A stretch of DNA of 7,640 nucleotides from CAYXRK01 sp964467615. Lineage in GTDB: Bacteria > Hydrogenedentota > Hydrogenedentia > Hydrogenedentales > GCA-2746185. The notes under the pieces are model-generated. The model did not search any database, was not told where the DNA came from, and saw nothing but the letters and a program-made list of their open reading frames with translations. The position numbers were made by a program, and so were the translations under genes. Below, piece by piece: positions 1 to 7,014 of this stretch. Numbering within the stretch: the first letter of the stretch is position 1; each line of letters starts with the position of its first letter. The stretch covers positions 1-7,640 of the forward strand of contig CAYXRK010000212.1 of NCBI GenBank assembly GCA_964467615.1, given 5' to 3'.

Positions 1-1275
1 GGCGAGAGCGGGGGCGAGTTTCAATCGCCTCATCACCAGGGGCAGGACGCCGCCAAATGACACCGCGACGACAGTGTTGACGGCGAGGGCCGAGCCGATG
101 ACGATGCCCAGATTCGGGCTTCCTTTCCAGACCAACGCCACCAGTCCGACGAGTATACCGAGGACAATGCCGTTGATAATCCCGACGGAAACTTCTTTCA
201 GCCACACGTGAAACACATCGAACGGTTTGATAAGGCCCAATGACAATTCCCGCATGCTGACGCCCACGGCCTGGTTACCTGAGCAGCCGCTCATGTCGGA
301 GATAATTGGAATGAATACCACAAGCGCGATGATCTCCTTGAGCGTAGGCTCGAAGTAGGAAATAACGCTCGCGGAAATCAAATTGAGGACGATATTGGGG
401 CCCAGCCAGGAAAGCCTGCGACTGGACCGCCGCGCGGTGGACATCGACCGAATCTCGTCGCCGCCGACGATGCCCTGCGCCTTCATATAGTCGCTTCGCA
501 CGCGCTCGGTCAGCGCCTCTTCCACGTCTTCACGTTCCACGACGCCAATCATCACGCCCTTTGCGTCGACCACGGGCACGCCGAAGAAACTGTATTCGTT
601 GAAGAATTCCTCGAGTTTGTCGAGCGGTGCGTCGTCGCGGACGAACAACGGCTTGCGAATCATCACGTCGCGAAGCATCGCGTCGCCGTGATCGAGCAGC
701 AAGTCGCGGATGCGCAAAATGCCGATCAGTTTTCCCTTTGTGTCGACGACATAGAAATACTGGATGCTGTACCCGTAATACTCTTCCCGTTTCTCCCGGA
801 TTTCCCGAATCAGCTCCTGGATCGTGTAAGTTTCCGGGAAGGCGAGAAACTCCGTAATCATCAGGCCGCCGGCCACTTCCTTCGGATACTGCGTCAGCTT
901 GCGCGCCTGCGCCGCCTCCACCGGATCCATCTCGCGCAGGATTTCCTCGACACGATCCGGCGCGATCCGGTTGAGCACGTCGGCAGTCTCGTCGCTCTCC
1001 ATTTCGTCGAGGATGTGCGCGGCGACGTCCGTATCCAAGTCTTCGAGCAACGCTGCGCCGTGCGAGTCGGTCAATTCGGCGATCAGGTCGGCCGCGACCG
1101 AGGGCAAGAGGACGCTCAGCACGCGGCTGCGCGCTTCGGAATTGAGTCGTGAAATGGCCCTCGCGGTCTCGCGGTGGCCAAGGCGGTCCGCCTCTTCGCG
1201 TAGCGCGTTCTCGTCGCCGGTAAGCGCGATTTCCTCGAGACGCTTCCAGGGCGCGGCATCGACATCGGTAGGCAT
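1..1275 (-). CDS. mgtE: MgtE-family magnesium transporter, C-terminus cut by window edge
   Basis: Inner-membrane Mg2+ channel/transporter gated by its cytoplasmic Mg2+-sensing region. My translation gives 425 codons read without a stop to base 1. Residues about 15-130 form the acidic, helical MgtE N domain; 135-265 hold the paired CBS domains, opening with AGGLMITEF (135-143); a linker leads to the membrane domain from about 288, with hydrophobic segments near 294-308, 314-328, 363-383 and 388-414. The conserved pore-region signature is present as SGCSGNQAV (329-337), where the family usually has GGN-x-GNQ, so GGN reads GCS. The sequence ends just after PLVMRRLKLAPALA; by comparison with Thermus MgtE roughly 35 residues are missing, including the last helix and its pore aspartate (Asp432 there). 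The ATG at 1275 is supported by AAGGA (1288-1284) 8 nt upstream. It probably has its own promoter. Family assignment is firm; ion specificity is inferred from the family. Confidence 0.95.
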   Translation of the reverse strand, partial: MPTDVDAAPWKRLEEIALTGDENALREEADRLGHRETARAISRLNSEARSRVLSVLLPSVAADLIAELTDSHGAALLEDLDTDVAAHILDEMESDETADVLNRIAPDRVEEILREMDPVEAAQARKLTQYPKEVAGGLMITEFLAFPETYTIQELIREIREKREEYYGYSIQYFYVVDTKGKLIGILRIRDLLLDHGDAMLRDVMIRKPLFVRDDAPLDKLEEFFNEYSFFGVPVVDAKGVMIGVVEREDVEEALTERVRSDYMKAQGIVGGDEIRSMSTARRSSRRLSWLGPNIVLNLISASVISYFEPTLKEIIALVVFIPIISDMSGCSGNQAVGVSMRELSLGLIKPFDVFHVWLKEVSVGIINGIVLGILVGLVALVWKGSPNLGIVIGSALAVNTVVAVSFGGVLPLVMRRLKLAPALA

Positions 1276-1309
1276 GGGAATCTTCCTTAAGACGGTAAAA
1301 AGGCGCGCC

Positions 1310-1338
1310 AGTTTAGGTCACAGCCTGCGACGAATCAA
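1310..1338 (-). promoter_or_regulatory. Candidate sigma70-type promoter for mgtE
   Basis: On the minus strand TTGATT (1338-1333, 4/6 match to TTGACA) and TAAACT (1315-1310, 4/6 match to TATAAT) are separated by exactly 17 nt. Initiation about 7 nt after the -10 would leave a leader of roughly 28 nt containing the AAGGA ribosome-binding site. Such a short leader has no room for an M-box (ykoK) Mg2+ riboswitch, which precedes some mgtE genes. The prediction rests on consensus match and position only. Confidence 0.4.
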
Positions 1339-1371
1339 CGGGAATCCGCGGCGGCCATTTTGCGCTGGAGC

Positions 1372-1388
1372 ATGGGCAGCCAGCCCAT
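1372..1388 (-). repeat. Short inverted repeat just after the RND pump stop
   Basis: ATGGGC (1372-1377) and GCCCAT (1383-1388) form a perfect 6-bp stem with a 5-nt loop, beginning 8 nt past the pump stop codon. It could fold in the mRNA and help end or protect the efflux transcript. No T-run follows on the minus strand, so it does not meet the usual definition of an intrinsic terminator. It is short enough to be chance. Confidence 0.3.
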
Positions 1389-1396
1389 ACGGCGAA

Positions 1397-4300
1397 CTAC
1401 TTCGCGGGAACCAACTTGTCAGGTTGGGACACTATCGAGACGTCCTCGCCCGCGGCAACTTCGCTGGGGACCTTCTCCATCCAAATGACGAACATGAGCA
1501 GTGCGGGCGTCAGGAAGACGGTGAAGAAGGTCGAAAGCGCAAGGCCGCCCAGGACGACGCTGCCTAAACCGCGGTACAGTTCGGAACCGGCCCCCGGCCA
1601 AATGACGAGCGGCAGCATTCCGAAGATGCTCGATGCGGCGGTCATGTAGATCGGGCGAAGGCGCGAGCGCGTCGCCTCGAGAACGGCCTCGCGGTGCTTC
1701 ATGGCGCCAACTCGGATGTTGATCAAGGATTGATGGACGATGAGGATCGGGTTCTTGACGACGATGCCGATCAGCAGGATGAACCCCAGCATCGTAAGCA
1801 CGTCGAGCTGTTGCGGCCCGATAAACATGTTCACCAGCTTGAGCCCGATGACGCCCCCCGCCCCCGCGAGCGGCACCGTGAGCATGATGACGATCGGGTA
1901 GATGAAGTTCGAGTAGAGCGCGGACATCAAGAGGTACGTGATGAGCATCGCCAATAGGAAATTCCATTGCAGCGCGGCCCGCGTCTCTTGAAGGCGGTCC
2001 GCCGTGCCGGACATGGTGACCGTCGTGTCCTCGAGATGTCCTGCCTTCTCCATCGCGGGCACGATCTGGTTGTTGATTGTCTCCATCGCTTCCTGCAGCG
2101 TGACGGAATACGGCGGAGTGATCTGCAGCGAAATGGTGCGATTGCTTTCAAGATGCCGGATTTCCGTAAGGCCCGATGTCTCCTCCATGTGCGACAGCGA
2201 CGACACCGGCACGGGCCGGCCCTTGGGCGTCGGCAGCAGTGCGGCGGCCAGTTCCTGCGGCGAGGCAATGTCGGCATCAGCAACTTTCACGACGAGATCG
2301 ATTTTCCGGTGGCCTTCTTGTTTGAAATCGCCAATACGCCGGCCGTCCATCAAAACGTCGACCGCGACACCAAACTCCTGCGCCGACATGCCCACGGAGC
2401 GCAACGCATCGCCGTCCGGCACGAATCGCGCCTCGGGATACAACAGCTCGAGCGACGGCTCGGGGCGCACTTGCGCCTCCGGCATGGTTTTGTGGATTTC
2501 GTCCATCATCTGTCCGGCAACGCGCACCATGTCGTTGATTTCGCGGCCGTTCAGATTCACGTCGATCGTGCGGCCCCGGCCCATGCCCCGACCGAAGATG
2601 CCCGCCTGGTTGCTCACGCCGAAGACGCCGGGTATGCGCGAAATCATTTGACGGCAGAGCGGTATCAACTCGCGCGTGCGCAACTGGTCCTTGCTCATCA
2701 CGCCCACCATGAAGGCCTGCGGCCGGCCGACGAAGAAGACACGCTGGATGCCTGGGTACCCGTCGTGGCCATCTCCAAAATACGGCTCGAAGAAATCCGA
2801 AACCTGATGGCCGATTTTCAAGCGCTCATCGAACGAGAGGCCCGGCGGGGGAATGATCATATTGTAAATGAGATCGCGGTTGCCTTCGGGCAGGTACTCC
2901 ATCTTGGGGAGATAGGCCATCGTTGCGAACACGCCGGCCGCGACCAACGCGACAATCGTCACGATCCGCGTGGCCCAATTGCGCATCGTGAGCTTGACGA
3001 CCCCCATGAACGCGCCGCTGAAGGCGGCGTTCACCGCATCGCCGATCCGATGGTTCGACACGCGGTGCTCGAACCAATGCACGAAACGGTTCTCGAACAA
3101 CAACTTTGTAAAGATGGGCACGACCGTGACCGACACGAAGAGGCTGATCATCACGGACGTTGTGACCGCGACGGCGATGTCGCGGAACAGCATGCCGGCT
3201 TCCTGTTCGAGGAAGACCACGGGCAAAAACACCGCGACCGTCGTCAAGGTCGACGTCAACACCGCGCCCCACACCTCGAGCGTGCCGTCGTACGCCGCGT
3301 TGTACGGCGATTTACCCATCTTGCGGTGGCGGTCGATGTTTTCGAGCACGACGATCGCGTCGTCCACGAGCATGCCCACGGCAAACGAAATGCCGGCGAG
3401 GCTGATCACGTTCAACGTCCGGCCCAACATTTGCATGAAGATGAACGAGCCGATGATGCTGATTGGAATCGCGGTCGTGATGACGAGCGTGGAGGCGAAG
3501 CTGCGCAGGAAGCACAGCAACACGATCACCGCTAGAATGCTGCCTTGAAAGATGTTGTCGCGGACGAGCTTGATCGCGTTCGCGATGTAGGTGCGCTGGT
3601 CCGTTAGCCACTCGAGCGTCAGGCCCTCTGCCGCTAGCACGTTTGTATTCAGATCCGCGACGGCCGACGCCATCAGCTTCGTGACTTCGAGCACATTGGC
3701 GTCCGGCTCCACCTGCACGCCGATCGTCACGCCGGGTTCGCCGTTCTGAAGGCCGGGTACCGTGTTCTTTTCGTAGCCAAACGACACATCGGCGAGGTCG
3801 TGTAGATAGACGCGGCGCTGTCCATCGGAGAAGACGACTACGTTCGAGATGTCTTCCTCGGAACGGAACTCGGACACGGTACGCACGCGGTACTCGCGGC
3901 GGCCCACGTCGAGATTTCCCGCCGACACGTTGACGTTGTCGCCGCGGAGCGCGTTGACCACTTGACCGATGGTCAGCCCGTAGGCGGCAAGCCGATCCGG
4001 CTTGATAAGGACCTGCATCTGCTTCTCGACGCCGCCCCACATCTCCACCTCGGCCACGCCTGGAACGCGTTCGAGAAATTGGAGGCATTCGTCCTGGAAG
4101 TACGTGCGATAGGTGTAAATGTCGGTCGTATTGCCAGGCAGTGGCCGCAGTACGAGAATGACCGCGGGTGAACCCTCGTTCTCCGAGGCCGTCATTACCG
4201 GACGATCGACGTTTTCCGGATACGAGGAGACCTCGTCCAACTTGTTGGAGGTGCGGAGAAGCGCGTCCTCCAATTGCGTGCCCACCTTGAACCGCAGCGT

Positions 4301-4573
4301 CACTTGGCCCATTCCGTTCGAGCTCAGGCTGGTCATTTCGTCCAGGCCCTGCAGGCCTTTCAGGAAGCGCTCCTGCTCTTCGACGATGTCGCGCTCGATT
4401 TCGTAGGGCGTTGCGCCCGGCCAGACTGTCGAGACGGATACCACGGGCGTGTCTACCTTCGGAGTGAGCTGGTACGGCAATTTCAGAAACGCGACCGTCC
4501 CGAACAGCACGATCAAGATCACGCCAACCAGGACCGAGACCGGTTTCTCGAGGCAGAACTTGATGACGTCCAT
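1397..4573 (-). CDS. RND (AcrB/HAE-type) multidrug efflux inner-membrane pump
   Basis: Proton-driven exporter subunit of a tripartite pump; 1058 residues, close to the usual 1,020-1,050. The N-terminus MDVIKFCLEKPVSVLVGVIL is the typical RND start: short cytoplasmic helix, then TM1. A periplasmic porter loop runs about 32-338, TM2-6 about 342-490, TM7 about 535-555, a second porter loop about 560-868, and TM8-12 about 870-1030. The proton relay is intact: D404 and D405 in GMLVDDAIVVLENID, K940 in GIVVKNPILIV, R971 in RLRP; these match AcrB D407, D408, K940 and R971. This places it with drug/amphiphile exporters rather than metal (CzcA-type) pumps. A Gly/Arg-rich stretch, GIFGRGMGRGR (658-668), lies in the second porter loop, and a polar tail of about 25 residues follows TM12. 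The start lies 5 nt after the adaptor stop with no clear Shine-Dalgarno sequence, so translation is probably coupled. Substrate cannot be read from the sequence. Confidence 0.96.
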   Translation of the reverse strand: MDVIKFCLEKPVSVLVGVILIVLFGTVAFLKLPYQLTPKVDTPVVSVSTVWPGATPYEIERDIVEEQERFLKGLQGLDEMTSLSSNGMGQVTLRFKVGTQLEDALLRTSNKLDEVSSYPENVDRPVMTASENEGSPAVILVLRPLPGNTTDIYTYRTYFQDECLQFLERVPGVAEVEMWGGVEKQMQVLIKPDRLAAYGLTIGQVVNALRGDNVNVSAGNLDVGRREYRVRTVSEFRSEEDISNVVVFSDGQRRVYLHDLADVSFGYEKNTVPGLQNGEPGVTIGVQVEPDANVLEVTKLMASAVADLNTNVLAAEGLTLEWLTDQRTYIANAIKLVRDNIFQGSILAVIVLLCFLRSFASTLVITTAIPISIIGSFIFMQMLGRTLNVISLAGISFAVGMLVDDAIVVLENIDRHRKMGKSPYNAAYDGTLEVWGAVLTSTLTTVAVFLPVVFLEQEAGMLFRDIAVAVTTSVMISLFVSVTVVPIFTKLLFENRFVHWFEHRVSNHRIGDAVNAAFSGAFMGVVKLTMRNWATRIVTIVALVAAGVFATMAYLPKMEYLPEGNRDLIYNMIIPPPGLSFDERLKIGHQVSDFFEPYFGDGHDGYPGIQRVFFVGRPQAFMVGVMSKDQLRTRELIPLCRQMISRIPGVFGVSNQAGIFGRGMGRGRTIDVNLNGREINDMVRVAGQMMDEIHKTMPEAQVRPEPSLELLYPEARFVPDGDALRSVGMSAQEFGVAVDVLMDGRRIGDFKQEGHRKIDLVVKVADADIASPQELAAALLPTPKGRPVPVSSLSHMEETSGLTEIRHLESNRTISLQITPPYSVTLQEAMETINNQIVPAMEKAGHLEDTTVTMSGTADRLQETRAALQWNFLLAMLITYLLMSALYSNFIYPIVIMLTVPLAGAGGVIGLKLVNMFIGPQQLDVLTMLGFILLIGIVVKNPILIVHQSLINIRVGAMKHREAVLEATRSRLRPIYMTAASSIFGMLPLVIWPGAGSELYRGLGSVVLGGLALSTFFTVFLTPALLMFVIWMEKVPSEVAAGEDVSIVSQPDKLVPAK

Positions 4574-4578
4574 CGCGG

Positions 4579-5655
4579 TCAGCCGTCCGCGCGCGCGGTA
4601 TCGGGTGTGCTGGGCGGCGCGATGGCGACCTTCTCGCCGCCGCGCAAGCGTTCTTGCCCTTTGATGATGAACTGAACGCTGGGCGAGAAGTCCGCCTTTT
4701 CGACACCCGCGAAGTCGCCGTCGTAGCCGAGTACCTTTACTTCATGTTTCTTCGAAGCATCACCATCGATCGTAAACGCAATCATCTTCCCCTGCTCGTT
4801 CAACACGGCGTCGCGCGGCACGAGGAGGCATTCGCGCTCGGGGCCGACTGGAAGGCGCACCAACGCGGACATCCCCTCATATAGTCCCGCATCGTCCGTG
4901 ACGCGAATTTTGATCGGAAACGTTTGCGTCGCGATGTCGCCCCGCGGTACGACGGTCACGACTTCGCCGTCCAGGCGCCGTCCGCCGACGTCTACGGGGA
5001 CATGCGCGCCGGGAATCGCCCAACGCAACACGTCCTCGGGCGTGTTCACGATTACGTCGTAGTCGTGTTCGCGCGCGACCGTGGCCGCCGGATCACCGCT
5101 GCTCATCCATTCGCCGACTTCGGACTTGCGCTCCAGGATCACGCCGGAGAAGGGCGCGTGGATCGAATACTTCTGGATCAGAGTCTGCGTCCGCTCGACT
5201 TCCGCGCCGACGGATTCGACCTGGTGCTGCAACGACTGGACCTGGAAGCGGAGTTGGTCGAACTCCTGCGTCGGCGTCAGGCCTTGTTCAAGCAGTTGCC
5301 GCGCGCGCTCGTATTGGACCTTGATGTCTTCCAGGTCGGCGGCGTAGCGAGCGTGGTTGGCCTTGGCGGCTTGGAGGTCTTTCTGGAGGAGCGTGTCGTC
5401 CAGCCGGGCCAACACCTGTCCCTTCTCGACATGCTGGCCAACTTCGATCGGCACCTCGATGACCTTACCGCCGACCTCTGTCGCCACCTGGGAGATCGCC
5501 TTGAAATAGACCGTGCCCCGAAACTCACTCTGTGGCGCAAGGACGCCGGCCTGGGCCGGGGCCGTGATGACCACCGGCGGGCCTCCGGGACCTTGGCCGA
5601 AGGCGCAGCAACACCCAATAATCAAGGCGAACGCGGTTAGACGGAAGCAGAACAT
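4579..5655 (-). CDS. RND efflux periplasmic adaptor (membrane fusion protein)
   Basis: HlyD/AcrA-type adaptor linking the inner-membrane pump to an outer-membrane channel; 358 residues from the ATG at 5655. The order is an export signal (1-20), the first lipoyl half-motif (57-86, VGGKVIEVPIEVGQHVEKGQ), an alpha-helical hairpin (about 88-160), the second lipoyl half (162-195, HAPFSGVILERKSEVGEWMS), a beta-barrel (about 198-270) and a membrane-proximal domain (about 270-348). The hairpin tip, RARQLLEQGLTPTQEFD (117-133), aligns with the AcrA RLS tip motif that docks on TolC: R117 and L121 are kept, and Thr/Pro stand at the Ser position. The signal LIIGCCC fits a lipobox with C15 as the lipidated residue, or a signal peptidase I site near AFG-Q. 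The frame is open to a TTG at 5814, but that start would overlap the upstream gene and bury the signal, so 5655 is preferred although its ribosome site (a GAG 6 nt away) is weak. Confidence 0.94.
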   Translation of the reverse strand: MFCFRLTAFALIIGCCCAFGQGPGGPPVVITAPAQAGVLAPQSEFRGTVYFKAISQVATEVGGKVIEVPIEVGQHVEKGQVLARLDDTLLQKDLQAAKANHARYAADLEDIKVQYERARQLLEQGLTPTQEFDQLRFQVQSLQHQVESVGAEVERTQTLIQKYSIHAPFSGVILERKSEVGEWMSSGDPAATVAREHDYDVIVNTPEDVLRWAIPGAHVPVDVGGRRLDGEVVTVVPRGDIATQTFPIKIRVTDDAGLYEGMSALVRLPVGPERECLLVPRDAVLNEQGKMIAFTIDGDASKKHEVKVLGYDGDFAGVEKADFSPSVQFIIKGQERLRGGEKVAIAPPSTPDTARADG

Positions 5656-5730
5656 GGTGGCTCTATCGAATTTCCTGCGCCTTACGACGGGAGAGATAAG
5701 TGTACCGCGCGGAGACGCCGGGCGCGAGGC

Positions 5731-5748
5731 GGTGTTGAGGGAAACACC
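5731..5748 (-). repeat. 6-bp inverted repeat in the efflux upstream region
   Basis: GGTGTT (5731-5736) and AACACC (5743-5748) are perfect complements around a 6-nt spacer. It might be an operator half-site pair or an RNA hairpin after the racemase gene. No T-run follows on the minus strand, so it is a poor intrinsic terminator. Chance is a real alternative at this length. Confidence 0.3.
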
Positions 5749-5777
5749 CCAGCGTAGCCTACTGTTCCGTGGTTTTT

Positions 5778-5789
5778 GCGAATATTCGC
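5778..5789. repeat. 12-bp perfect palindrome, possible operator
   Basis: GCGAATATTCGC reads the same on both strands with no spacer. It lies 18 nt after the racemase stop and 122 nt before the adaptor start, with an AT-rich centre in a GC-rich setting. That is typical of a dimeric regulator site, and efflux operons are often under TetR- or MarR-type control. The function is inferred only; without a spacer it would not form a stable RNA hairpin. Confidence 0.35.
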
Positions 5790-5806
5790 GAGCCGCCACT
5801 CGATTG

Positions 5807-6937
5807 TTAAGCAATCGCCCCCGATTCGCGCAACTGCTTCAGGTCCTCCGAGGAAAACCCCCACTCGGCTAGCACCGCGTCGGTGTGTTGGCCCGCCTTG
5901 GGCGGTGCGGACGGCGTTGACGGCGCGGTGCGGTTGAATCGCGGGGCGGGCGCGGGCTGAGTGATTCCGGCGATGTCTACGAAGGTCCCGCGCGCTTTGT
6001 TGTGCGGATGCTGCGGGGCCTCGTCGAAGTTGAGCACCGGCGCGAAGCACGCATCGCTGCCTTCCATAATCGCGCACCATTCATCGCGCGTCTTCGATTT
6101 GAACACGCCAGCGATTTTCTCCTTCAGCTTCGGCCACGCGGACCTGTCCATCTGGTTCGAGAATTCCGGGTCCGAAATGCCGGTCTTTTCGAGCAGGAGT
6201 TGGTAGAACTGCGGCTCAATAGATCCGATTGAAATCCATTTGCCGTCCTTGCACTCATACGTGTCGTAGAAGTGTGCGCCGCCATCGAGGAGATTCGTGC
6301 CGCGATCGTTCGTCCAAACGCCCGTTGATTTCAGGCCGAAAATGATCGCCATCAGCGCCGCCGAGCCGTCCGTCATCGCCGCGTCCACGACCTGCCCCTT
6401 GCCGGACGATTTCGCATCGAGGAGCGCGCACACGATTCCGAAAGCCAGCATCATCCCGCCGCCGCCGAAATCGCCCACGAGGTTGAGCGGCGGAACGGGA
6501 CACTCGCCTGGCCGGCCAATCGCATGCAGCGCGCCCGAAAGCGCGATGTAGTTGATGTCGTGCCCGGCGGCTTGCGCGAGCGGGCCATCTTGTCCCCAAC
6601 CCGTCATGCGCCCATACACAAGCTGTGGATTTCGCGCGAGACAAACGTCCGGCCCAAGCCCGAGCCGCTCCATGACGCCGGGCCGAAAGCCCTCGATGAG
6701 CGCGTCCGCACGCTCGGTAAGTTTCAGCACCGTTTCGACGGCGTCGGCGTTCTTGAGATCAACCGCGATGGATCGGCGGCCACGGTTGAGAATCTCGTGC
6801 GGCGCGCCTCGGCCCGCGTTGCTCGCGCGATCGACACGGACCACCTCGGCGCCCATGTCGGCGAGCATCATGGCGCAAAAGGGCCCCGGCCCGATGCCCG
6901 CGATCTCGATTACCTTAACGCCCTTCAGTGGCCCCAT
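5807..6937 (-). CDS. CaiB/BaiF family III protein, alpha-methylacyl-CoA racemase type (AMACR/MCR)
   Basis: Likely interconverts (2R)- and (2S)-2-methylacyl-CoA thioesters, which lets branched-chain fatty acids or sterol side chains enter beta-oxidation; cytoplasmic. Its 376 residues match the family length (about 360-380). The N-terminus GVKVIEIAGIGPGPF (6-20) is characteristic. All three residues I recall as catalytic in the mycobacterial enzyme MCR fall at the same numbers: H126 in AGHDINY, D156 in NLVGDFGGG, and E241 in SIEPQFY. Further family blocks are EGFRPGVMERLGLGP (82-96), RMTGWGQDGP (110-119), SSGKGQVVDAAMTDG (177-191) and the tail PAPRFNRTAPS. These favour a racemase over a formyl- or succinyl-CoA transferase, though family III CoA-transferases share the fold and an active-site Asp. 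The ATG at 6937 follows AAAGGAG with 8-nt spacing. The gene lies 77 nt downstream of the hydrolase gene, possibly in the same transcript. Confidence 0.92.
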   Translation of the reverse strand: MGPLKGVKVIEIAGIGPGPFCAMMLADMGAEVVRVDRASNAGRGAPHEILNRGRRSIAVDLKNADAVETVLKLTERADALIEGFRPGVMERLGLGPDVCLARNPQLVYGRMTGWGQDGPLAQAAGHDINYIALSGALHAIGRPGECPVPPLNLVGDFGGGGMMLAFGIVCALLDAKSSGKGQVVDAAMTDGSAALMAIIFGLKSTGVWTNDRGTNLLDGGAHFYDTYECKDGKWISIGSIEPQFYQLLLEKTGISDPEFSNQMDRSAWPKLKEKIAGVFKSKTRDEWCAIMEGSDACFAPVLNFDEAPQHPHNKARGTFVDIAGITQPAPAPRFNRTAPSTPSAPPKAGQHTDAVLAEWGFSSEDLKQLRESGAIA

Positions 6938-6945
6938 GACACGCG

Positions 6946-6952
6946 CTCCTTT
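6946..6952 (-). promoter_or_regulatory. Strong Shine-Dalgarno site fixing the racemase start
   Basis: AAAGGAG on the minus strand ends 8 nt before the ATG at 6937, a near-ideal match and spacing. It is the strongest ribosome-binding site in the window and suggests independent, efficient initiation rather than read-through coupling from the hydrolase gene. Confidence 0.75.
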
Positions 6953-6965
6953 GTTCCTAGTGCGT

Positions 6966-6999
6966 GACTTTGCCAGAACCGCGCGGGCGCGTCAAAGTC
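6966..6999 (-). repeat. 7-bp inverted repeat with inner GC stem between hydrolase and racemase genes
   Basis: GACTTTG (6966-6972) and CAAAGTC (6993-6999) are perfect complements around a 20-nt spacer. Inside the spacer CGCG (6980-6983) can pair with CGCG (6988-6991) around a 4-nt loop, so the whole could fold as a bulged hairpin. No T-run follows on the minus strand, which argues against an intrinsic terminator. The arms cover parts of the candidate promoter listed separately, so an operator is possible. Function is inferred. Confidence 0.4.
6967..6995 (-). promoter_or_regulatory. Candidate promoter upstream of the racemase gene
   Basis: On the minus strand TTGACG (6995-6990, 5/6 match to the -35 consensus) is followed after exactly 17 nt by CAAAGT (6972-6967, only 3/6 match to the -10). 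Start of transcription would fall near 6960, giving a leader of about 23 nt that holds the strong ribosome site. The poor -10 means it could need an activator or be fortuitous. Confidence 0.3.
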
Positions 7000-7014
7000 G
7001 GGAACGAATCGGGG

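Larger units (their letters stand above)
5656..5806 (-). promoter_or_regulatory. Presumed promoter/control region of the efflux operon
   Basis: This 151-nt gap is the longest in the window and the only likely place for the adaptor-pump promoter. On the minus strand TACACT (5704-5699, 4/6 match to TATAAT) lies 43 nt before the adaptor ATG, but I find no good -35 at the right distance. Two symmetric elements, listed separately, lie upstream and could be operators. No regulator gene is in the window. Confidence 0.3.

Noticed and set aside
688..1152. 154-codon plus-strand frame opposite mgtE
   Set aside because: Antisense to the MgtE N and CBS domains, which translate cleanly on the minus strand; composition looks like a shadow.
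1372..1388. Intrinsic terminator after the RND pump
   Set aside because: The 6-bp stem is real but lacks a following T-run on the minus strand, so it is listed only as an inverted repeat.
1276..1396. M-box magnesium riboswitch upstream of mgtE
   Set aside because: The gap is only 121 nt and the likely leader about 28 nt, too short for the M-box fold, and I see no extended set of paired elements.
1967..3535. 522-codon open frame on the plus strand
   Set aside because: It lies entirely antisense to the RND pump, whose frame carries all the family motifs. The translation is rich in His, Arg and Asp and has no recognisable domain, the usual shadow of a GC-rich gene.
4587..4599. Alternating CG tract as a possible special structure
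   Set aside because: It is short and falls in the coding tail of the adaptor, where Ala/Arg codons in a GC-rich gene explain it.
3312..4706. 464-codon minus-strand frame overlapping the pump start and adaptor end
   Set aside because: Wrong-frame translation of the same strand, Arg-rich and without motifs; the pump and adaptor frames here are both clearly real.
4924..5640. 238-codon plus-strand frame opposite the adaptor
   Set aside because: Antisense to well-conserved lipoyl and hairpin domains; no ribosome site or family resemblance supports it.
5656..5814. 53-residue N-terminal extension of the adaptor from a TTG at 5814
   Set aside because: It would overlap the racemase stop, place a signal peptide internally, and encode a basic, low-complexity stretch. 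The ATG at 5655 directly precedes a normal export signal.
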